From: ZLKRG08 sp051006515
GTDB lineage: Bacteria > Actinomycetota > Actinomycetes > Nanopelagicales > Nanopelagicaceae
Direction: 5' to 3'
DNA: 12,458 nt
Assembly (NCBI GenBank): GCA_051006515.1
Contig: JBPCTD010000053.1
Location: forward strand, 1 to 12,458
The translations under genes and the position numbers were made by a program. Below the pieces are notes generated by a model. That model was not told where the DNA came from. It made no database searches and saw only the letters and a program-made list of their open reading frames with translations. Each line of letters opens with the position of its first letter. Within the stretch, counting starts at the first letter, position 1. Of the stretch, positions 1-7,303 are shown in pieces.

Positions 1-2199
1 CGTCCAGGTTTTCCTGGCGGACAACGTCCAGGTTTTGCAGCGCGTCCACAACAAGGTGGACCAGGTTTCGCAGGCGGACAACGTCCAGGTTTTGCAGCGC
101 GTCCACAACAAGGTGGCAGACCTGGTGGACCAGGTGGTGCAGGTGGCGGTTCGCCTTACAAACCAGGTGGTGCACCAGGTGGACAAGGTGGACAAGGTGC
201 AGCTGGCGGACAACGTCCAGGTTTTCAAGGTCGTCCAGGACAAGGTGGACGTCCAGGTCCAGGTGGTCGCGGTAATACCGCTGGCGCATTTGGTAAGGGC
301 GGATCAAAGAAGAGTAATAAACAAAAGAGTAAGAAAGCGTTGCGTGATGATTTCGAAAACATGCAAGCGCCAACTCTTGGCGGCGTAAAGGTTCCACGCG
401 GCGATGGCAGCACTGTTATTCGTATGCGTCGCGGCTCTTCATTATCTGATTTCGCAGAGCGCATAAATTGCGATGCCGCGCAGCTAGTTCAAGCGCTATT
501 CCAATTAGGTGAAATGGTTACCGCAACTCAATCAGTTGATGATGATACTTTCGCAATTCTAGGTAGCGAACTTGGCTATGTTATTCAGATCGTTTCTCCA
601 GAAGATGAAGATCGCGAGATTCTGCAATCATTTGATATCGATCTAAGCGCAGAGCTTGAAGATATCGATCAAGAGAATTTAGAAGCGCGGCCTCCAGTTG
701 TCACTGTAATGGGTCACGTTGATCATGGTAAGACTCGTTTGCTTGATGCGATCCGTCAGACTGAAGTTATCAAAACTGAAGCCGGCGGAATTACTCAACA
801 TATTGGCGCTTATCAGATCCACCATGATCATGATGGCGTTAATCGTGCGATCACCTTTATCGATACTCCAGGTCACGAAGCCTTTACTGCAATGCGCGCT
901 CGCGGTGCCAAAGTCACCGATATCGCAGTCCTTGTGGTGGCAGCTGATGATGGCGTGATGCCGCAGACCATTGAAGCGTTAAATCACGCACAGGCAGCAG
1001 ATGTGCCAATCGTGGTTGCAGTTAACAAAGTTGATAAAGAGGATGCAAATCCCGCAAAGGTTCGTCAACAATTAACTGAATACAACTTGATTGCTGAAGA
1101 GTACGGCGGAGACACTATTTTCGTAGATGTTTCAGCAAAAGCTGGAAAAGGTATCAACGAACTTATCGATGCCATTCTTCTAACTGCAGATGCGGCAATT
1201 GATTTACGCGCTGTTGCAGATGATGCTGCCCGTGGTGTTGCTATCGAAGCTCACCTAGATCGTGGTCGCGGTCCAGTTGCAACTGTTCTAGTTCAACGCG
1301 GAACACTAAATGTTGGCGATGCAATTGTTGCCGGTGGGGCCTTCGGTCGTGTTCGTGCGATGCTAGATGAATTCGGCAAGAATGTTGAATTTGCAACACC
1401 GTCTCGCCCAGTTCAGGTTCTCGGTTTCACTTCAGTTCCTGATGCCGGAGACACCTTCCTTGTTGCCGACGAAGATCGCACTGCTCGACAGATTGCAGAG
1501 AAGCGTCAAGCAGCAGAGCGCAATGCGCAGCTAGCAAAGGCGCGAAAGAAAGTTTCGCTGGAAGATTTCATGGAGCAATCCAAGATCTCTACTCTCAACT
1601 TGATCATCAAGGGCGACGTATCTGGTTCGGTAGAAGCGCTCGAAGATGCACTGATGCAGCTTGATGTCGGCGCTGAAGTTGATCTTCGCGTTATTCACCG
1701 CGGTGTAGGTGCAATCACTAAGTCAGATATCACCTTGGCTTCTGCATCAACTGCCGTAGTAATTGGCTTTAACGTAAAGCCAGAACTAGCAACTGCACAA
1801 TATGCAGATGCCGAAGGCGTGGAAGTTCGCTTCTATTCAGTCATCTATAAGGCAATCGAAGATATCGAACTATCACTTAAGGGAATGCTCAAGCCAGAGT
1901 ACGAAGAAGTTGTTATCGGTAACGCGGAAGTTCGCGAAATCTTTAAGTCTTCAAAGGCCGGCTTGATTGCAGGTTCATTGGTACAAGATGGCATCATCCG
2001 ACGCAACGCTAAAGCTCGCGTACTTCGCGGGGGCACAGTTGTCGCTGATGATCTAACTGTCGAATCATTGAAGCGCTTCAAGGAAGATGCCACCGAAGTT
2101 CGTGAAGGTTACGAATGCGGTATTGGCGTTGGCTACAAAGAGATTGCAATCGGAGACGTAGTTCAAGTCTTTGAAATGCAGGAAAAGAAGCGTGCCTAA
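1..2199 (+). CDS. infB: Translation initiation factor IF-2, 5' end missing
   Basis: GTPase that places initiator tRNA on the small ribosomal subunit and promotes subunit joining; cytosolic. The reading frame is open from base 1, so the start lies upstream; 732 residues are visible. Counting from the window edge, residues 1-100 are a Gly/Pro/Arg/Gln-rich low-complexity tail typical of actinobacterial IF2, followed by a Lys-rich linker. An IF2_N-type domain lies near residues 139-188. The G domain has GHVDHGKT (238-245), DTPG (288-291), NKVD (342-345) and SAK (378-380). The beta-barrel and C-terminal domains follow and look intact to the TAA. A TTG at 340 could be mistaken for a start, but the frame stays open before it and encodes typical IF2 sequence. 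The TAA directly abuts the rbfA ATG, so translation is probably coupled. Family identity is secure; only the 5' end is unknown. Confidence 0.97.
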   Translation, partial: RPGFPGGQRPGFAARPQQGGPGFAGGQRPGFAARPQQGGRPGGPGGAGGGSPYKPGGAPGGQGGQGAAGGQRPGFQGRPGQGGRPGPGGRGNTAGAFGKGGSKKSNKQKSKKALRDDFENMQAPTLGGVKVPRGDGSTVIRMRRGSSLSDFAERINCDAAQLVQALFQLGEMVTATQSVDDDTFAILGSELGYVIQIVSPEDEDREILQSFDIDLSAELEDIDQENLEARPPVVTVMGHVDHGKTRLLDAIRQTEVIKTEAGGITQHIGAYQIHHDHDGVNRAITFIDTPGHEAFTAMRARGAKVTDIAVLVVAADDGVMPQTIEALNHAQAADVPIVVAVNKVDKEDANPAKVRQQLTEYNLIAEEYGGDTIFVDVSAKAGKGINELIDAILLTADAAIDLRAVADDAARGVAIEAHLDRGRGPVATVLVQRGTLNVGDAIVAGGAFGRVRAMLDEFGKNVEFATPSRPVQVLGFTSVPDAGDTFLVADEDRTARQIAEKRQAAERNAQLAKARKKVSLEDFMEQSKISTLNLIIKGDVSGSVEALEDALMQLDVGAEVDLRVIHRGVGAITKSDITLASASTAVVIGFNVKPELATAQYADAEGVEVRFYSVIYKAIEDIELSLKGMLKPEYEEVVIGNAEVREIFKSSKAGLIAGSLVQDGIIRRNAKARVLRGGTVVADDLTVESLKRFKEDATEVREGYECGIGVGYKEIAIGDVVQVFEMQEKKRA
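16..116 (+). repeat. 57-nt in-frame tandem repeat in infB
   Basis: A 44-base segment at 16-59 recurs without mismatch at 73-116, a period of 57 bases (19 codons). The core CGTCCAGGTTTT occurs at 1, 25, 82 and 214, and a partial third unit (GGCGGACAACGTCCAGG...) lies at 205-225. The unit encodes GGQRPGFAARPQQGG-like sequence in the disordered N-terminal region of IF2. The nucleotide identity, not only the protein similarity, suggests recent duplication or repeat homogenisation. Confidence 0.9.
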
Positions 2200-2613
2200 A
2201 TGTCAGTTCGTTCTGAGAAGGTTGCAGACCGCATAAAGGTAGTAGTGGCAAGAACTTTAGAAACTAAAGTTAAAGATCCGCGTTTGGGATTTGTCACTAT
2301 CACTGATGTGCGCGTAACTGGCGACCTCCAGAACGCTTCTATTTTCTACACTGTTTTTGGCGATCACGATCAGCAAGCAAAAACTAAAGCAGCACTTGAA
2401 TCTGCCAAAGGTTTACTGCGCTCTGCTGTAGGTCATGAACTTGGTACTCGCATCACACCAACCCTTGAATTCTTTAGCGATGCACTTCCAGAAGCTGCAC
2501 AACAGATGGAATCGCTACTCTCTGAAATCAAAAAGCACGATGAAGAGATCGCGCAGCAGGCACAGAAGGCAAAGCCAGTAGTCGAAAATGCCTACAAGCA
2601 ACCTAAGCACTAA
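2200..2613 (+). CDS. rbfA: Ribosome-binding factor A
   Basis: Small KH-fold protein that binds the 30S subunit and is needed for late maturation of 16S rRNA; cytosolic. The product is 137 residues, within the family's usual 115-150. It carries the hallmark N-terminal RSEKVADRIKVVVARTLE helix, then KDPRLGFVTITDVRVTGDL and a strand with NASIFYTV. The tail after about residue 115 is charged and Gln/Lys-rich. The ATG starts directly after the infB TAA with no spacer. Only a weak purine stretch (AGGAAAAG, about 12 bases upstream) serves as a ribosome site, so coupling to infB is likely. Its last 26 bases overlap truB in another frame. Confidence 0.96.
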   Translation: MSVRSEKVADRIKVVVARTLETKVKDPRLGFVTITDVRVTGDLQNASIFYTVFGDHDQQAKTKAALESAKGLLRSAVGHELGTRITPTLEFFSDALPEAAQQMESLLSEIKKHDEEIAQQAQKAKPVVENAYKQPKH

Positions 2614-3403
2614 CGCTTTTCTAGTTATTGATAAGCCAGGTGGCGTAACCAGCCATGATGTTGTGGCCAAAGCGCGCAAAGAGTTAAAGACCAGAAAAAT
2701 TGGCCATGCCGGAACTTTAGATCCGATGGCAACTGGGGTTTTAGTGCTCGGTGTCGGTGATGGCACTCGGTTATTGCAATACATCACTGCTGGAGTAAAA
2801 AAATATGATGCCACAGTAAAACTTGGAGCGCTGACTTCAACTGATGATAAAGAGGGCGAAGTGATTGCAACTACTGAAATTCCTTCAGACATCCCTGCCA
2901 CATTTGCCAAGCAAGTGGGCAAAATTATGCAGAAACCTTCTAAAGTTTCGGCAATCAGAATTGATGGAAAGCGCGCTTACGATTTAGTTCGCGAAGGAGT
3001 GGAAGTTGATATTCCAGCGCGAGAAGTTGAAGTTTACGATTTAACAATCAATGATGTGCGTGGCGACGAAGTCGATATCTCAGTTACCTGTAGCGCGGGC
3101 ACTTATATTCGCGCCATTGCTCGTGATTGCGGCGGACATTTAACCGCGCTTCGCCGCACTCAAGTCGGTGCCTTTGATCTTTCCATGTCAGATAAATTAT
3201 TAGATATCGCAGAAGTTGCAGGCAAGCTATTTACTCCAAGACAGCTAACGCCACACGAAGCCGAACAGATGCGTTATGGTCGCGATATCGAAGCAACTGG
3301 CGTCAACGGAATTGTCGCTGCAATTACGCCGGATGGAAAACTCGCTGCCTTACTTGAAGATAAAGAGGGGAGTGCAAAGCCCTTTACGGTCTTTGTAAAA
3401 TAA
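2588..3403 (+). CDS. truB: tRNA pseudouridine(55) synthase TruB
   Basis: Converts U55 of the tRNA T-loop to pseudouridine; cytosolic. The product is 271 residues, slightly short for TruB (often 290-315) but complete. Early FLVIDKPGGVTSHDVV is the conserved first motif. GHAGTLDPMATGVL holds the catalytic Asp at residue 45. CSAGTYIRAIARD is the conserved RNA-binding/active-site strand, and a short PUA-like C-terminal segment ends at TAA. The ATG at 2588 is chosen because no later start precedes the first conserved motif. It lies 26 bases inside rbfA and has no clear Shine-Dalgarno, so it probably depends on ribosomes finishing rbfA. The ribF ATG follows after four bases. Confidence 0.96.
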   Translation: MPTSNLSTNAFLVIDKPGGVTSHDVVAKARKELKTRKIGHAGTLDPMATGVLVLGVGDGTRLLQYITAGVKKYDATVKLGALTSTDDKEGEVIATTEIPSDIPATFAKQVGKIMQKPSKVSAIRIDGKRAYDLVREGVEVDIPAREVEVYDLTINDVRGDEVDISVTCSAGTYIRAIARDCGGHLTALRRTQVGAFDLSMSDKLLDIAEVAGKLFTPRQLTPHEAEQMRYGRDIEATGVNGIVAAITPDGKLAALLEDKEGSAKPFTVFVK

Positions 3404-3407
3404 TCAG

Positions 3408-4301
3408 ATGCGTTTATCTTGGAAGCCAGAACTAATCAAAGGTGGCACCGTTGTAATCGGTAACTTTGATGGTGTTCATGCTGGCCATCAGCAATTGCTC
3501 CAAGATGCGCATAAGTTTGGTAATCCCGTTGTGGCTATGACTTTTGAACCGCACCCAACTACGCTTTTTGCCCCAGATAAAGCGCCAACCCATTGAACTT
3601 CTCTTGATTCTCGTATCAATCTACTTTTAAAACATGGCGCTGACGCTGTTGTAGTAATTGATTTTGATAAGGAATTTGCCAATTTAGAGCCAGAGCAATT
3701 TGTGAACCAAGTATTAATCAATCAACTAGAAGCAAGAGCTGTGGTAATTGGTACCAACTTTACATATGGCAAAGGTGCAGCTGGTAAAGCAGAAGATTTA
3801 AAGAACTACGGCTTCCAAGTTGAAGTACATAATTTGCAGGAAAGTAATGGCGTAATCTCGTCTACCCGAATTCGTAATTTAATCTTTGAAGGCGATATTG
3901 AGCTAGCGAATTTGTTACTTGGCCATAAATTCACACTTGAAGGAATTGTGGTGCACGGCGAAAAACGTGGACGCGAAATTGGATACCCAACCGCAAACTT
4001 AGGTTTAAGCGGCAATTGGACCATTCCAGCTGATGGCATCTACGCCGGTTGGCTTGAAGTTGAAAATCAGAAATGGCCAGCTGCGATTTCTATCGGTACC
4101 AACCCCACATTCGAAGGAATCAGAGCGCGCCAAGTTGAAGCATATGCACTTGATCAAGAGGGACTTAATCTTTATGACAAGAACGCAAAATTCATCTTTG
4201 GTTGGCGTCTTCGCGACACTATCAAATTTGATGGCTTAGAACCGCTACTTGCGCAGATGAAATTAGATTGCGATCAAGCACGCCAACTTACAGCCCAGTA
4301 A
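3408..4301 (+). pseudogene. ribF: Bifunctional riboflavin kinase / FAD synthetase RibF, interrupted by in-frame TGA
   Basis: RibF phosphorylates riboflavin to FMN and adenylylates FMN to FAD; normally essential. One frame runs 3408-4301 (297 codons plus TAA), the usual RibF length, but codon 63 is TGA (3594-3596). Before it are GNFDGVHAGHQ (the nucleotidyltransferase signature) and MTFEPHP. After it, with no shift, come INLLLKHGADAVVV, the ISSTRIR motif, and the kinase motifs GYPTANL, PADGIYAGW, SIGTNPTF and VEAY (probable catalytic Glu). The position after PTH is normally hydrophobic, often Leu, so TTA to TGA by one T-to-G change is the simplest origin. The gene could be read as two pieces, 3408-3596 and a restart near GTG 3702 that keeps the whole kinase domain but not the adenylyltransferase. 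Sequence error, true inactivation or readthrough cannot be told apart here. There is no FMN riboswitch upstream; the gene follows truB by four bases without a visible ribosome site. Confidence 0.9.
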
Positions 4302-4307
4302 TTCTGA

Positions 4308-4344
4308 GTAATCACATTACTTTCACATGATTTCTAATGTGAAA
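4308..4344. promoter_or_regulatory. Candidate operator: TCACAT repeats upstream of the phosphoesterase pair
   Basis: Three copies of TCACAT sit within 31 bases: direct at 4312 and 4323 (exactly 11 bases apart) and inverted at 4337-4342. This forms GTAAT-CAC-ATTAC at 4308-4320 and a perfect 8-base inverted repeat TTTCACAT/ATGTGAAA at 4321-4328 and 4337-4344. Direct repeats with a TCAC core at 11-base spacing resemble actinobacterial PHO boxes (GTTCACC units bound by PhoP), though the match is partial (4-5 of 7 bases per unit). The site abuts or overlaps the likely -35 region of the next gene. Binding by a regulator is inference. Confidence 0.45.
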
Positions 4345-4372
4345 TGCAATGATGCGGTCGTACATTCTTGGT
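4339..4372 (+). promoter_or_regulatory. Probable leaderless promoter of the first phosphoesterase
   Basis: TACATT at 4361-4366 fits the TANNNT -10 hexamer and lies exactly at -12 to -7 if transcription starts on the A of ATG 4373. That is the geometry expected for a leaderless mRNA, which is common in actinobacteria. There is no Shine-Dalgarno before 4373. A weak -35-like TGTGAA is at 4339-4344, 16 bases upstream. Confidence 0.5.
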
Positions 4373-5833
4373 ATGAATATAGAGATCTCAAGGCGCTCTC
4401 TACTTACTGCCGCAGCGCTCGGCTACGTTTCACAAATCTTAGGTAAAGCTACATCTGCTTGGGCGGTACCGAGCATTAATTTGATTCTTGGTAGACCGAC
4501 AAACAGCACAATTGCAGTTAGCTTAATGAGTAGTGAAGCGATAACTGCCAATGTGGAGTTCGGCACCACTGGCCGCACTTTTGCAAGCAAGAGCGCTATT
4601 GTTCAACTAACGCCAAATCTGCCAAGCGTATTTGAACTTAAAAATCTAAAAGCAAATACTAAGTATTTCTATCGAATTCGATACAAGAGCTCTGGCACTT
4701 CTATCTCAAGCCTAAGCAAGGTTTATTCATTCCAAACTCAAAGAAGCACCGGCAAGAATTTCAGCTTCTCTTTGCATGGTGATACCCACCCAGAACGAGC
4801 TGGCAAGATGTTTAACTCCGAGTTGTATTACGTGACTATGGGCAATGTTGCTAAACAAAATAATGATTTCCATCTTTTGCTTGGCGATGATTTCAGCATC
4901 GATCCATTGATCGGAAAAGGCCAGGCAACAAAAGTAAACGTGGAGAAGATCTATCGCACCCAAAGAGATTGGCTTGGCACTATCGGTGCAACGACTCCAA
5001 TTTTCTTGGTAAATGGCAACCATGAACAAGCAGCGCAATATCTTTTAGATGGCAGCACTACCAATCCAGCAGTTCTAGCAGGCAATGCTAGAAATCTTTT
5101 CTATCCGCTACCTGCACCAGATAATTTTTATACCGGTGACCCACTTGATGTTCCAGGTATTGGAAAACTTCGCGACTATTACAGTTGGACTTGGGGCGAT
5201 GCTCAATTCATCACTATTGATCCTTACTGGCATTCAAAATATGCAGTAGATAATGTTGCGGGAATAGATCAAGCGGCAGTAAATAAAGGCGCAAACAATC
5301 AGAAGACGAAAGACCTCTGGCAAGTTGGCATTGGCGACGAGCAATATGCCTGGCTGAAGCAAACATTGGAAACTTCAAAAGCAAAGTACATTTTTATCTT
5401 TGCACATCACGTTATGGGTACTGGCCGCGGCGCAGTCGAAATATCTACTGATTATGAATGGGGCGGTAGAGATCCAAAGGGCCAAACCACATTCAAGGAA
5501 CAGCGACCTAATTGGGAGCTACCGATTCATGACTTAATGGTTAAACATAAAGTTTCAATATTCTTTCAAGGCCATGATCATATTTTCGTCACACAAGAGC
5601 GTGATGGGCTTATTTACCAATCTATGCCTAATCCAGCAGATAGCACTTTCTCAATGTTCAATTCTGATGCTTACAAAACTGGAACTAAGGCTCCAAATTC
5701 TGGACACGTCCAAGTTCAGGTAAGTAGCGTGGAAGCTAAAGTTTCATACTACCTAGCTGCACGTGCTCAAGATACAACTCGAAAGAATATGGACCTTGCG
5801 CATACATACTCAGTAAATCCGAGGTCTATTTAA
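4373..5833 (+). CDS. Tat-exported calcineurin-like metallophosphoesterase (copy 1)
   Basis: Likely a secreted phosphatase or phosphodiesterase with a two-metal centre; substrate unknown. From ATG 4373 it has 486 residues. A twin-arginine signal (SRRSLL, residues 6-11) precedes a hydrophobic stretch and a probable cleavage site after AWA (29-31). Residues about 40-125 form a beta-sandwich like the N-terminal domain of purple acid phosphatases (FN3-like, ending KVYSFQT). The catalytic domain shows all metal motifs: DTH (137-139), GDD (171-173), GNHE (215-218), AHH (344-346) and GHDH (400-403). DxH in motif I is the general calcineurin type, not the DxG plus Tyr of true purple enzymes. ATGs at 4349 and 4352 are in frame but would put the Arg pair further in, and they do not fit the -10 site. 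The next gene is a diverged paralogue one base downstream. Family certain, function inferred. Confidence 0.88.
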   Translation: MNIEISRRSLLTAAALGYVSQILGKATSAWAVPSINLILGRPTNSTIAVSLMSSEAITANVEFGTTGRTFASKSAIVQLTPNLPSVFELKNLKANTKYFYRIRYKSSGTSISSLSKVYSFQTQRSTGKNFSFSLHGDTHPERAGKMFNSELYYVTMGNVAKQNNDFHLLLGDDFSIDPLIGKGQATKVNVEKIYRTQRDWLGTIGATTPIFLVNGNHEQAAQYLLDGSTTNPAVLAGNARNLFYPLPAPDNFYTGDPLDVPGIGKLRDYYSWTWGDAQFITIDPYWHSKYAVDNVAGIDQAAVNKGANNQKTKDLWQVGIGDEQYAWLKQTLETSKAKYIFIFAHHVMGTGRGAVEISTDYEWGGRDPKGQTTFKEQRPNWELPIHDLMVKHKVSIFFQGHDHIFVTQERDGLIYQSMPNPADSTFSMFNSDAYKTGTKAPNSGHVQVQVSSVEAKVSYYLAARAQDTTRKNMDLAHTYSVNPRSI

Positions 5834-5834
5834 A

Positions 5835-7133
5835 ATGACGGAAAAATTTGCAAAGTTTTTAGCAAATCTAAGTAGAAGAAATCTTTTAAAAGCCATTCCA
5901 CTAGCCTTTTTGCCGGTTACAAACGCCGAAGCTGCCACATTAAATGTGTCTTACAAGGTAGAACTTCCAACTCAACCCACTGCAGCTCGAATCAGAGTAA
6001 CTACTAACCAAAATATTAAGGGTTATGTTGAATACGGCTACTCCAAAGGCAAGTACACATTTAAGAGTGCAACCAGTACCCTGAAATCTGGAAATAGCTC
6101 TGTTATTACTCTAAATAGTTTGAAGCCAAAGACAACTGTTTATTTTCGATTGCGGTATGCGCTAAATACTTCTGGCGTTTATCTTGCTAAAACCGCAGCA
6201 TCATTTGTGACGGCAGAGGTCGGTACAAATACCACGTTTGCTGTGCAAGCAGATCCACATATGGATGAAAACTCTGATGCCACCGTTTATACAAAAACTT
6301 TGGAGCAGATTGTGGCTGCGTCACCTGCCTTTCTATTGGATTTAGGTGACATATTTATGGTCGATAAGTTAAAAGATAAGAGCGAAGCAAATATCCGGGC
6401 CCGATTTGAATTGATGAAAGGTTTCTATAACAAGTTAGGTTCAGTTCCACTAAAGATTTGCCTTGGAAATCACGATGGGGAGTTGGGCTACAGCCAGTTC
6501 AATACCAAGAAATATAGGGCTGAATACTTTCCAGAGCAGACTGGTGAGTTGGCATATTTCTCAATTACTGGGCCAGATCAATTACATATTGTCCTAGATC
6601 CATTTACCTACACCATGGTCAATCCAAAGTCAGATGGTTGGCAATGGACACTTGGCAAAACACAATATGACTGGCTGATTTCAACTTTACAGAATTCAAA
6701 GGAACGATTTAAATTCGTTTACATTCACCATTTACTTGTTGGAGATGCTCAGTCTCGCGGCGGTGTAGAGATTGCAATGCGCAATGAATGGGGCGGAAAC
6801 AACGTTGATGGCAGTTATGGATTTGATACCCAGCGACCAGGTTGGGGTAAACCAATTCATCAATTGCTTAAAGAACATGGCGTGGCAATAGTTTTCAAAG
6901 GTCATGATCATCTTTATGTTAAGCAAGAGCTTGAGGGAATCATCTATCAAACCGTTCCACAACCAAGTCATCCTGGCGACAAGATCAACGTAAGCCAATA
7001 TGGCTATCTATCAGGTAAGGGTGTTGGTGGTTCAGGCTTTATTAAAGTCAGAACAGCAGAAAATTCTTGCTATGTAGATTTTGTGAAATTTGATGGCAGC
7101 ATCGCCGATAGTTACACCAACGTGGTTTCCTAA
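5835..7133 (+). CDS. Tat-exported calcineurin-like metallophosphoesterase (copy 2)
   Basis: A paralogue of the preceding gene, one base after its TAA, so the two are cotranscribed. It has 432 residues. The signal peptide carries SRRNLLK (13-19), close to the Tat consensus SRRxFLK, with a likely cleavage after AEA (31-33). The same plan follows: an FN3/PAP-like N-terminal sandwich (about 38-128), then metal motifs DPH (140-142), GD (171-172), GNHD (211-214), IHH (297-299) and GHDH (356-359). Both copies share EWGG followed by QRPxWxxPIHxLxxxH between motifs IV and V, a subgroup signature that may line the substrate pocket. Sampled G+C at 5941-6060 is about 39%, below roughly 47% in sampled parts of pnp, a mild hint of different history. 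Probably periplasmic or extracellular phosphate scavenging; the substrate cannot be read from the sequence. Confidence 0.88.
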   Translation: MTEKFAKFLANLSRRNLLKAIPLAFLPVTNAEAATLNVSYKVELPTQPTAARIRVTTNQNIKGYVEYGYSKGKYTFKSATSTLKSGNSSVITLNSLKPKTTVYFRLRYALNTSGVYLAKTAASFVTAEVGTNTTFAVQADPHMDENSDATVYTKTLEQIVAASPAFLLDLGDIFMVDKLKDKSEANIRARFELMKGFYNKLGSVPLKICLGNHDGELGYSQFNTKKYRAEYFPEQTGELAYFSITGPDQLHIVLDPFTYTMVNPKSDGWQWTLGKTQYDWLISTLQNSKERFKFVYIHHLLVGDAQSRGGVEIAMRNEWGGNNVDGSYGFDTQRPGWGKPIHQLLKEHGVAIVFKGHDHLYVKQELEGIIYQTVPQPSHPGDKINVSQYGYLSGKGVGGSGFIKVRTAENSCYVDFVKFDGSIADSYTNVVS

Positions 7134-7134
7134 G

Positions 7135-7158
7135 TCTTGAACTCTTGAACTCTTGAAT
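7135..7158. repeat. Three tandem 8-mers after the phosphoesterase pair
   Basis: TCTTGAAC, TCTTGAAC and TCTTGAAT follow each other directly, starting two bases after the stop codon. There is no dyad symmetry strong enough for a terminator. The array could be a slippage product or a protein site upstream of the rpsO promoter; function unknown. Confidence 0.8.
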
Positions 7159-7188
7159 GGGCCGTATTTCCGCTAGAAACTACTCCGA

Positions 7189-7218
7189 TTAGCCTTATCG
7201 GCCGCTCTAAATTAGAAT
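7189..7218 (+). promoter_or_regulatory. Candidate rpsO promoter
   Basis: TAGAAT at 7213-7218 is a good -10 hexamer. TTAGCC at 7189-7194 is a poor -35 (3 of 6) with an 18-base spacer. The predicted transcription start is near 7224-7226, which coincides with the first bases of the long hairpin at 7223-7282 and so supports the call. Confidence 0.5.
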
Positions 7219-7222
7219 CAGG

Positions 7223-7282
7223 GTGCTTAAAACGGAGAAAACCGTGATTCGTGCGTCAGACCGAATCACCTCGTTTTAACAC
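7223..7282 (+). promoter_or_regulatory. Structured rpsO leader, candidate S15 autoregulatory hairpin
   Basis: Two nested perfect inverted repeats fill the 5' untranslated region. The outer one is TTAAAACG (7227-7234) with CGTTTTAA (7272-7279), extended by GTG (7223-7225) with CAC (7280-7282) around one bulged C. The inner one is GTGATTCG (7244-7251) with CGAATCAC (7262-7269), with a 10-base loop. The internal loop is asymmetric: GAGAAAACC against CT. The hairpin ends nine bases before the AAAGGAG ribosome site. S15 is known to repress its own mRNA through several unrelated leader folds in different phyla, so an autoregulatory role is a reasonable inference; binding is not shown by sequence alone. 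Confidence 0.6.
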
Positions 7283-7303
7283 TAACTAAAAAAGGAGTGC
7301 CCA

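Noticed and set aside
35..388. Open frame of about 117 codons in the infB repeat region
   Set aside because: It is a by-product of the low-complexity repeat in another frame; its Val/Gln/Asp-rich product resembles nothing and IF2 explains the region.
3404..3407. FMN riboswitch upstream of ribF
   Set aside because: Only four bases separate truB from ribF, so there is no room for one.
3594..3596. TGA in ribF as a selenocysteine codon
   Set aside because: The site is normally a hydrophobic residue, no selenocysteine-type hairpin is apparent just downstream, and TGA is used as a normal stop by three genes in the window.
4321..4344. Inverted repeat as a terminator of the ribF operon
   Set aside because: The stem is A/T-rich, has an 8-base loop and no T run; the repeated TCACAT units fit an operator better.
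7135..7158. Short tandem repeats as a CRISPR remnant
   Set aside because: Units are only 8 bases, contiguous and without spacers.
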